Of a stretch of 64,000 bases of DNA, positions 1 to 9,800 are shown one piece after another. A program made the translations under genes and the position numbers. This DNA is from Odontesthes bonariensis (taxonomy: Eukaryota; Chordata; Actinopteri; Atheriniformes; Atherinopsidae): contig NC_134515.1 of NCBI RefSeq assembly GCF_027942865.1, positions 17,816,227 through 17,880,226 on the forward strand, given 5' to 3'. The notes beneath the pieces were generated by a model. That model saw nothing but the letters and a program-made list of their open reading frames with translations, was not told the DNA's origin and did not search any database. Each line of letters starts with the position of its first letter. Positions within the stretch are counted from its first letter, which is position 1.

Positions 1-1357
1 GTATCCCATCGCCATAAACTAGCTACTTAAAGAACAAAGAAATTGTTTTATTTATACCAAAATCACAAATCTTCACTTTTACACTAAATTCTGCTATATT
101 TTAAAATAAATTGTTTTAGGTATGCAAAGTCTTAACAAACAAAATAACAGACAAATTAAATTAAGAAAAACAAACATAACCCCAAATGGGCCCCTTGAGC
201 AGTCCCTCTCTGTGTGTGTTTGTTTATGAGTGTTGTAAGTGTTTGTGGCAGATTTTGATGCTTGATGACTGATATTGGGGGCTCCCATTTAAAGCACTGT
301 GGCTCAATGTCAGCCATTTTCAGTCATGATGGATGACAGAGTTCCATTCAGAAACAAAGTGTTCCTGGTCTTGGTTTTATTGAGCCCCACCATGGAAAAA
401 ACTCTCTCTGCATCAGCATTTCAGTGCGGCAGAACTAATACCAGTTTGGCAATTGTAGATAGCCTTGTTGGGAATCTGTTCATACCAGTCACCTTTGAAA
501 AAAATTAACCACGGAAGCCTAATTACACTCCTACATATTTTTCATTTTTCATTAAGTTGCTCATGTCAAAGGGTGTGTGCTGAATATTTAGGTCTACTAC
601 TCAAACAAACACTTTAACCGGCAGGTATTGGTCTTTTACAAGGAGTAGGAAAACTATAGTAACTAACAAAAGATTAAAATAAATGAAAATATGACCTGCT
701 GATGATCCTGACAGTTCTCTTCCACCTCCAGCTCGTCTACTACTTCTGCACGCATTCAGAGCATAATAGGTTATGTCCGCTGTGCATTCTTGGGACGCGT
801 GCTTGCGGCTGAAAGCTATTTCACACCCGGCAACAAGAAATTCTGTTTTCTGATTGGCTGAGAAATTCTATTTTGTGATTGGCCGATGGGTTGCTAAATC
901 AAGACAGCTGTACCAGAGCTATAGTTCTGAGCTGTACGAGCGCACAGTAACCTGCCATTGACTCGTTTATAGTATCGGCCATTAGAATTTCTGTGCGACG
1001 AAGTTGATCATTTCTCAGCGTGAGAAATGGCATGTGTGGCGTGTGAGCGTGTGAACTTGTTGAAATGCGTGTGTCTCACGCTCATTGCGTGAGACTTGAG
1101 AGCCCTGCTAATAACCAACTGCTATTTTTTCATAATGCTGATTTTAATGTTTCATTGACACTAAAGCAAGACAAAACTACTGGTATCAGCTATCGGCCAA
1201 ATTGTTGTTTTGACATCAGTATCTATATGGGACCATCTCGAGTATATACCAAAATCATTTTGCATCTTGTGAAAAAGGCTAACAAAAAGTTATGAATGCA
1301 GCCTTATCATGACTGCCCCCCCCCCGTGAAGTCTTTTATGGTCATAAGTTGATGTAC
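1..1357. other. Left-edge non-coding segment (gstm copy A intron 6)
   Basis: No exon is recognisable here. Homology to intron 6 of gstm copy B is visible only near the right side (about 1245-1357, matching about 8600-8801). Copy B has 1418 bp between exons 6 and 7, so copy A's exons 7 and 8 would be expected just beyond the left window edge. At about 835-890 two imperfect 25-bp repeats each carry TGATTGGC (an inverted CCAAT box). At 1010-1100 there are short CACGC/GCGTG-rich repeats. No coding function is supported for the short ORFs. Confidence 0.6.
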
Positions 1358-4300
1358 CTTTTCACCAGCAAACCACTTCCTGTTTCCCATGAAATCTGAG
1401 AACTGCTTCAGTACACCTGGCAGCGTCTGGAGGTACTCTGGCTTCATTTGATCCTGATTCCAGAAAGGAAAGACTGTTATTAGGGGAGATTCAAAGGTGT
1501 GAAATGAGGTCATATTCAAGTTAATACTTACAAAGTCAGTGTAGCACATCCTAATGAAGACACCTCTGACGTCCACAATCTGGTTCTCCAGGATGTCCAC
1601 TCGGACCTTTTCATCCTCAGTCTCTCCGCCTGTTATCAGATCAAAATTTACATAATTGAGAAAATGAACCTGAAGCAATGAATTTGCTCCTTTCTTGAAT
1701 GTTGTGAATAAACGAAAAAGAGGACATGGAACTTTTCGACTTACACAAATTGTTCTTACGAGCAATGTATCTCATGATGGCATTGCTCTGCACTATCTTC
1801 CTGTCTCCATCCACCAGGTAGGGTAGCTATAATGAGGTGTTAATCACAGTAAATGATCAAATAGTTTTAAAATGCCTTTCATTAAAATCATTATGATCGG
1901 GTTAAACTCTTACATTGGGGAAATCCATTCCAAGTTTATATTTCACATTAAACCAGCAGCTCTTGTCATAGTTTGGAGCTGTGTGAGAGACATGTGGGTC
2001 AAGTGAATGAGTCAGATCTTTAGTCAAATTAATGACATCTGTTTTATTTGGTAGCTGAAATGCTGAGTTACCTTCGCCGCAGACATAAACCTTGTCCTCG
2101 TACTTGGTGCCGGTGTACTCCAGCAGGAGGCGGATGGGCTGGGCAAGCTGCACGAGTTCAGAGGTGGGAGAAAGGTTGGTTTGATGTCAACACACAGAGC
2201 TCTGAGGTTTATTAACGGCTGTCCATTGAGGACATGCACTTACATTTCAAATAGCTTTGAGATAATGCTAAAATGTATAATTGAAATGTGAAACTTAACA
2301 GTTGATTTTGATTCTTGAGGACTTCAACAACTTTTTATATGAAAGCAATAGATTTTAAGTAATAAAAAAACAGTTTTATGTGCCTTTTAGTCACAAGCCT
2401 TAAGTCACAGACAAGACAGAAGGGTTGAAAGTGGACAAAAATGAGAGTGGATGGAAAAAAGAAAGACAACTGGCCAACTGGAAGTGCTTACTGACTGTGG
2501 ATGAAAACAAGATGTTCTCTTTTTCTAGCCAGGAACCATGTGGAAATTTCCTTTATCAATCAAATAGTAACTCTTAACAGACCCAGAAATCTGTCATCTC
2601 TCCAACATGGCACAGATAGTGTGATGCATGCATAAAAAGGCAGATACGACGACGCTGCCGTGGACACTTTAAAAAATGGCTTAGACAGATCAACGTCTGA
2701 AGTGGGTTCACAGATGTTGTAACCACAGCTCATCTCTCAGACTGAGAACTGAGCTCTGACTAGCATTTGGAATACAGACATTCCCTTGAGACGACCAAAT
2801 CTGAAGGTTCTGACAGATATCAAGCCGTTTCTGGGTCCTGAATTGACTTGTTGCCACCCAAAAAAAAACAGGCAAGAAAAGACAAGTATGTGAATGACAA
2901 ATACACATCCATCATAGCTCTGTAAAAGGCTACCAAAAAGAATTAAAGAGAAAATAACATCAAATGTGGATTCAGACCCCAAAACCTTTAGATAATTGTG
3001 ATTTGTAAAAAAGATTTCACATTATCTTGAAGTGAGAAGGTACCAAAATTTCAAACCCCCTCAAATGAAACATTTAGAGACTTAAACTTTCACTAAGTTT
3101 CACCAGGATAAGAACCGGCTGTTAATATTATTCAGAGTCATATTAACAGTGATAACTGCTCATAAAATAAGTGACCTGCTGCTTAATTTCTGATTGGCAT
3201 TTTTTTAATTAGAATTGAACCAACTTAACAAACAAATGCAAAACTCAAGTTATCAGGTATTACTTGGCCAGAGAAAGCAGATGGCAGTGTCTTACAGCTT
3301 CTTACTGTCGTTTAAAACGTGGTCAATATATGTATATATATATATATATATATAAAGGACCCATGGACCTTTAAAAATAATAACATACTTTTAGGTAATG
3401 TTCCTGATTGAAAAAAAATATAATAATAACGATGGCCTATTGCATTGCATCAAGGTATCAGAAAGTTGCATACGGGACATATACATAGTCTGTCATATCC
3501 TCTCTCTATGAACTCTAATCAATATTTAAATAACAGCTGTTTTGTTTTGCAAATGAGATGCAAAATGAGGCAGACATTTTTGGCTGTCATTTTTTTTTTT
3601 GCCAAGAAAAATGTCTCCTTTCTAAAACGCACTGCGCGTGTTCAAACAGCAAGTGTTTTATCTAACAGGTATGTCAGATTTTGCTCTAGTATATTCACTC
3701 TAGTGAATATGGAGAGATGTGGTCTTTCTTTACAAAAGTCATTCATGGATACCGATTATGACTTTTCTAGCTTTGCCAGAAATAGCATTCCTTCTCAAAT
3801 GAACAGTGTATGTTAAAAACAACTGCGTTTATTTCACGCATAAGTCAGACAATCTTTCATAAATCTAGTAAATATTAACAAGTTTGATTTTTCTTCACTA
3901 AAGTTGGAAGGGGAATAGATGCTGGCAGACTGAGAAATCCAGCTTGCCAGAATTGGCTGCATTTTCAGTAAAGAAAGAGGAACCTTCTCGATATTCACTA
4001 GTCATGAAAAAGGATCTGACATGTGTAAATTAAAGCACAAGATGCTTTAACACACACTGTGATACTTTTTTTTTTTTTTTAGCAAAGGAAAAATACAGCC
4101 AGAAACAACTGTCCCAGTTTTTATCTCTGTTGTTCTTTGGGGAAAAAGAAAAGAAAAATAAACCTGACCGTATTTCCTAGATCAATGAATGTTATTTGGC
4201 CTTTGTGCAAAACAGAACAACTGATGTATGAACATAGATTGGGGTTCATATAGAGAGGATATGACAGACTGTAAGTTCACAATGACCATATGCAACTTGG

Positions 4301-4835
4301 TACATTAAAATCGCTATAAATGGAATGCATTAGGTAATCATCATTGCAAAAATCATTATTTTCCATTTATGGAGGTGTAGTTTTGCATCAGACTCAACCT
4401 CTATAAGTATGTTATTCTATAAAATTATAGGCCAACATTATAATATTGTGAAATGATGAAAACGGTTTTGCAGGGAATAAATGGCTTACAGTAGGCTATG
4501 TCTCAGTGCGTTAGTAAGAGTTCTCAATTAATACATAACAAGTCCAAAGAAATCAAATTTTGTTACAAGCTCCGAATGACTTTGCAAAACCTCACAGACA
4601 CAACAATACTCAAACAATTAATTAAAGCATTTACATAAACTATTTGCTATGGTTTAATTTGGTGGAGAAGCGTAGAAATATGGATCAAACTTTGCAAAGT
4701 GCGCGCTCCTGCGTGCAGAGGATTCACTTCATGAGAGGGGATAACTACCTTTAATTAGGAGCTACTTACTTCGTACTCAGTGAAAGAGGCGCAACTTACC
4801 CCGCGGACGTCCCAGTAACCAAATGTCATTGCCAT
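1358..4835 (-). CDS. gstm: Glutathione S-transferase mu, copy A (3' end outside window)
   Basis: Cytosolic GST that conjugates glutathione to electrophiles. Six exons are visible on the minus strand: 4835-4800, 2147-2072, 1978-1914, 1826-1745, 1629-1532 and 1453-1358, together 453 nt or 151 codons. All have GT-AG boundaries and matching phases, and exon lengths 36/76/65/82/98/96 fit the mu-class gene pattern. The start codon (MAMTFGYWD) carries the Tyr that activates glutathione (residue 7 with Met counted). Exon 3 keeps Trp46 and Lys50, exon 4 keeps the VQSNAI glutathione loop, and exon 5 ends with the Tyr of CYTDF. Exons 7-8 (VDF to the C-terminus) are not in the window. Relative to copy B, changes cluster in exon 3 (NVKY versus DEKN), the second half of exon 5, and the start of exon 6. 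It may be a complete gene cut by the window edge; a truncated gene is not excluded. Confidence 0.9.
3327..3354. repeat. TA dinucleotide microsatellite
   Basis: About 14 nearly perfect TA units inside gstm copy A intron 1. Confidence 0.9.
3452..4307. mobile_element. Foldback / MITE-like inverted-repeat element in gstm intron
   Basis: The two ends are inverted copies of each other. The left end holds AAGTTGCATACGG, then AGTCTGTCATATCCTCTCT, then TATGAAC. The right end, read on the minus strand, holds AAGTTGCATATGG, then AGTCTGTCATATCCTCTCT, then TATGAAC. Weaker match continues inward for roughly another 40-50 bp (ending in TTTTGCA). The interior (~600 bp) has no transposase-like ORF, which suggests a non-autonomous DNA transposon. 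No clear target duplication was identified, so family is unassigned and ends are approximate. Confidence 0.6.
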
Positions 4836-4932
4836 TTTTGCGGAGTGTTCTGGAGCAGGTGTGGATATGAACGGAGTAGATGCTGTGCACAAAGCGCTGG
4901 TCTCTGTGTGGAGATGCAGAGGGGAGCTGATG

Positions 4933-4939
4933 TTTTATA
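4933..4939 (-). promoter_or_regulatory. TATA box of gstm copy A
   Basis: TATAAAA on the minus strand, about 100 bp upstream of the copy A start codon. This would place transcription start near 4905 and give a 5' UTR of about 70 nt. A GGGCGGGG GC box lies a little further upstream (about 4968-4977). The aligned copy B promoter lacks this TATA box. Confidence 0.6.
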
Positions 4940-5406
4940 CAGTCTGTGAGCGGACAGGTGGAGGATGTGGGCGGGGTGAACCGGCGCCTGTTTCTTTTAT
5001 TATTGCCTTCGGGTTGAAACTTACATTGTGCGACCACATTGCATGTAATAAGAATACACTAATCAAGGCAGCCACGGTTCGTAGACCCATCGCTCATGAG
5101 AATTGTATTCCTCATTAAAATACTATCAGGCTGCAAGTCAAGTTTGTATAACAGAGAAGCATAAGAAGAACATACATGGAGGGAGAACTTTTTATACAAT
5201 GTAATGGATTAAACACAAATTTGACAACCATCTCCACTGACACTTTCTGCGTTCAAGGATACGTAGCCTAACTAGAAATTGTCCCAAAGCCCACTTATTT
5301 GTCGACTTCAAGAAACAAATCATAAAAGTGCAAAATGTTTTTGTTTTTTTAACTCCACAAAATGGGAAACTGCTATTCCTCAGAGTGCAAAAGGAACTAG
5401 TCAGAG

Positions 5407-6025
5407 TGGCTCCTTCTCGACTCAAGTATTGAGGAAGGAAATGTTCCCCAGAATGTTTTGGAGCCGCTGAATAACGCAGGCCCATAGATTATCCACCGGT
5501 GAACTGAGTGAAAAAAAAAGCTCAGCTGAAAGACAAATATAACAGGTTTCTTGTGACATTTGTTCTTTTTTCCCTCATAGCGGGACACTCAGTGACTCTG
5601 AACATGAGATCCTCACCTGTGGAGGTGAGAGCCTGGCTTGAGCAGAGAGGTTTCTCCAAAATGTGAGTACCATTCTTCTCAGAGGCTCAGGAAACTTCAA
5701 GATGTTTGTACTATATGTTAGACCCGCTTTTCACAGACTAAGTTGGACTTTTTGGTTTCTTCTGGACAGCACTGTCTCCAGCCTCGGGGTGCTGACTGGA
5801 GATCTGCTTCTGGGAATGTCCAAAGATGAGATACGGACTGTTTGCCCAGAGGAAACAGGAAATGTCTTCTTCCAGCTGCAAGCTGTCAAGCCATCAATTG
5901 CGGTAAGTAATGCATCATATGATGCAATCTCCACACACGCCAAACTCCAACACATCAGTAATGTTTAATTCTGTTCTCTGCAGCTGTCCAGTGAACCGTC
6001 AGGCATGTACAACGGCCGCTACTGA
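5407..6025 (+). pseudogene. eps8l3: eps8l3-like 3' tail: SAM domain exons plus decayed SH3 end
   Basis: Three spliceable exons, 5581-5662, 5770-5902 and 5984-6025, join in phase. They encode an EPS8-family C-terminal SAM domain (VRAWLEQRGFSKI, then SSLGVLTGDLLLGMSKDEIR, then VCPEE) ending SGMYNGRY and a TGA stop. EPS8 proteins are actin capping/bundling regulators, and human EPS8L3 neighbours the GSTM cluster. Upstream, 5407-5484 encodes WLLLDSS then GNVPQNVLEPL, the typical end of an SH3 domain. It is closed by an in-frame TAG at 5485, has an in-frame TAG just before 5401, and shows no GT donor. The PTB domain and the rest of SH3 are absent, and gstm copy A occupies the space where they should be. 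I read this as a remnant left by the duplication that made two gstm genes. An alternative is a live gene with gstm copy A nested in a large intron. AATAAA and ATTAAA signals lie at about 6508-6545. Confidence 0.65.
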
Positions 6026-6809
6026 GAGACGCTGCTGCAGTACTGGAGATTGTTTGCAGCCGTGGATCAGCATGTGGAACTATTGGTGTCAAATTTTGAT
6101 CTTTGGTGTCAGGATTGATCCTGTAAATCCCAGCATCAACTGAACTTCATCCACTTCTGCTGTGTTAGTTCACCAAAAGCACTTTTATTTTGGAGGATCC
6201 ACTATGTTGTATAACTTATCAACAGTAATAATCAATTAGGAAATAATCTGCAATGTAAACTATATTGTCATTTCTTTTACTGAGTAAATACAACTTATGT
6301 ATGTTGATATCTGAACTATTCAGAACAACTTCCATCTTATGTTGTGAGTCATACATAAATACCAAAAAGAAATAATCTTCTGTATTAACTTATATCCTCA
6401 TTTTCTTTAATCTACAATTTTCAGATCATATTTACTGTAAAAAGTGTGACGTTGAATTTAATTCTGAACCAAAAGGATCAAAGTACAAGACAGATTTCAT
6501 TTAAAAAAATAAATAAATAAAAATTGGTGCTTTCACTGAAATTAAAGTTTCCACTTGCAATGTCTTCTTAACATCAGTTTGTTTTATTTTTTCCTTTAGC
6601 AGAATTTAGAAACTACAAATGGTATTAGAAATGGCGAGTCTATATCTTTGGCTCATTTTGACCTTATTATGTTAAAGGACATGAGGCCTAAGCAACTAGT
6701 TAACAGATAACAAAAAGTGCAAATGGTACAGAAAAGTCTTAAACTTAAGGTTTGATCAGTCAGTAGCACTTGTGAACAGCACTTTATTGTTTCATCAGTG
6801 ACTTTTTCT

Positions 6810-9800
6810 TCACTCCTTCTTGTTTCCCCATTTGGCCATCTTGTTGTTGACGGGAGTCTTTATGAATCTGTTCGACTTCATGTAGGCAGCGATCTTCTCT
6901 AGGGCCTAAAACAATGAGCAAAAGTGATTTTAAATAAAAAGCTGCAAAATCGCACAACATGCATAAATACAACATTTTAGTTTTTTTCAGTTGAAACTGT
7001 AACTAAGCCCTGCCAGAGGTATATCAGTCAGACAAGCAAACAAATTAAAGTTGAATAATCAGGTTCTTCTGGCTCCAAGAGCCTTTAATGTGTCCATCAC
7101 TGCCATTTCTACGGTTGCCATGGTTACTAGCATCTACTTCAAGAAGGGGTTTTAGAGGCAGAGCTTAAGCACAACAGAAAGGGAGGGGCCTGCAAGTTCT
7201 GCTGTGGGCCCAACACAGAAGTGACCCCCACTGATACATTAATATTGTAATACATCAGTCCAGTGTTCTCACCTCAAAACGGTCCAAAAGATCTTTGAGG
7301 TTTTTAAAGTCATCCAGGCATGAAGGATGAAACATCCTGTGTTGATCCAACAGCTCGTACATAATGAAGTCAACAAACGTGACCTGTTGTGAAGAAAAGT
7401 TCAAGGTAACAGCTGCAAAAGTAAACTCAATAGCAGGCTCGTAGTCAATTATAGATTTGCGTCAGTCATCATTATTTGTATAGTAACTTTTTTGTCAGGA
7501 ACTGCATTTTTAAAAAAAAATAAAAAATTTAATGTCCAACTGTTGTATCTTAACCCAGCATGTATGCATGTGAGCTTTGTATAAGATATCAAAGGTCAGC
7601 CATATTCTCACAGTCTGCATGTGCTTATAAGAAACGGTTCATTCAGTTATCAACGGTGTCCTTTGCTCCTTTAGTGATCTGTCAACTATGGAAAACCGCC
7701 CAATCTGAAAAGAGCTTCTTTAATCTTTTTTTTTACTATAAAAGTGCTGTTTTTTTCATTTATTTTTTAATTTCCATTTAGAGGACATGGAAGTTTCGTA
7801 CAATAAAGTTATACATTTGAATTTTTTTTTTTTTTTTTAAATGAATGTAAAGTACAGCCTATGAAAAAAACCAACCAACCAAACAAACAAACAAAAAAAA
7901 CTTAGCTTGACAGACACACACACACAAAAAAGGTCATAAATGGGAGTATGACTCAGTTCTGACTCAGCAAACAGGCTACTCACATGATGAGTCATGTGAA
8001 CAATCAGTAGTTTCTGCTTCTAGAGAATCAACATGACTGGAATGATCAAAAATAGACATGAAAACCTCTGAAAACCCATTTTTCTCTCATACATGAACAA
8101 GGCAACTTATTCGGTTTTGATTTTCCTTAAAGTTTTGTTTCTGGTTAGCAATACTCTGTATTACAGCCATGCTCAACATAGCCCTGATCGGCAGCTGGAG
8201 GGGACACTGCGCAACTTAGTTAATTCAGTCCAAGCCAATTAATGGAAATGATACTGTTGCAAATTACAGTATAAAGCAGGATCATTTTCAATGTTTGCTT
8301 CAAATTCACTCACCGAATAGAAAGCATTTGTGTGTCCAAATTGAAAGAGTTACATGTCGTCTTTTTTTCTTGGTTTAGAGGAGATTTCTCACATTTACAA
8401 TATCAACAAACAAGTGTTCACCAGGAGTGATTAAGTTAAAGAATTATTCAACCTGCAGTTTTCTCTCAGATCTGTAAAGCTTCATACTCCATCCAGTAGG
8501 TATTAAAAAAAAAAAAAACTTTAACTAATGAAGTATCTGCAGAGCTCCAATCAGCACAGGCAGAAACAACTGGATCTAAAGCTTATTAAGCAGTTTAAAT
8601 GTAATACCAAAATTATTTCGCATCCTGTAGATGTGTAAAAAGGCTAATTTTATCAACGTTATAACAACATGACATGCTAAATGTTTATTTCTATCCTCTC
8701 CTGTTCTGGACCCAAAGTTGCCAATAACAAAAATTATGAATGCAGCCTTAATAACGACAGTCCCCCCCTGTGAAGTCTTTTATGGTCATAAGTTGATGTA
8801 CCTTTTCACCAGCAAACCACTTCCTGTTTCCCATGAAATCTGAGAACTGCTTCAGTACACCTGGCAGTGTCTTGAGGTATCCTGGCTTCATATTATCCTG
8901 ATTCCAGAGAGGAAAGATTGTTATTAGTGGAGATTTAAAGGTACGGAATTATGTCATATTTAAGATAATACTCACAAAGTCAGTGTAGCACAGCCTCACA
9001 AAGCCATTTCTCAAGTCCATGGCCTGGTTCTCCAGGATGTCCACTCGGACCTTTTCATCCTCAGTCTCTCCGCCTGTTATCGGATCAAAATTTCCAGAAC
9101 TGAGCAAATGAACCTGAAGCAATGAATTTGCACCTTTCTTGAATGTTGTGAATAAACGAAAAAGAGGACATGGAACTTTTCGACTTACACAAATTGTTCT
9201 TACGAGCAATGTATCTCATGATGGCATTGCTCTGCACTATCTTCCTGTCTCCATCCACCAGGTAGGGTAGCTATAATGAGGTGTTAATCACAGTAAATGA
9301 TCAAATAGTTTTAAAATGCCTTTCATTAAAATCATTATGATCGGGTTAAACTCTTACATTGGGGAAATCCATTCCAAGTTTATTTTTTTCATCAAACCAG
9401 CAGCTCTTGTCATAGTTTGGAGCTGTGTGAGAGACATGTGGGTCAGATCTTTAGTCAAATTAATGACATCTGTTTTATTTGGTAGCTGAAATGCTGAGTT
9501 ACCTTCGCCGCAGACATAAAACTTGTCCTCGTACTTGGTGCCGGTGTACTCCAGCAGGAGGCGGATGGGCTGGGCAAGCTGCACGAGTTCAGAGGTGGGA
9601 GAAAGGTTGGTTTGATGTCAACACACAGAGCTCTGAGGTTTATTAACGGCTGTCCATGGAGGACATGCACTTACATTTCAAATAGCTTTGAGATAATGCT
9701 AAAATGTGTAATTGAAATGTGAAACTTAACAGTTGATTTTGATTCTTGAGGACTTCAACAACTTTTTATATGAAAGCAATAGATTTTCAGTCATGTGCCT

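Larger units (their letters stand above)
2148..4799 (-). other. gstm copy A intron 1 (2.65 kb)
   Basis: GT-AG intron. About 2150-2600 is nearly identical to the matching part of copy B intron 1 (9580-9980). About 2700-2970 is a more diverged match to 10090-10330. A TA dinucleotide run lies at 3327-3354, and an inverted-repeat (foldback) element occupies about 3452-4307. Otherwise nothing was seen. Confidence 0.6.

Noticed and set aside
3445-3816. 123-codon plus-strand ORF in gstm copy A intron 1
   Set aside because: Lies within the foldback element, with AT-rich composition and no family resemblance.
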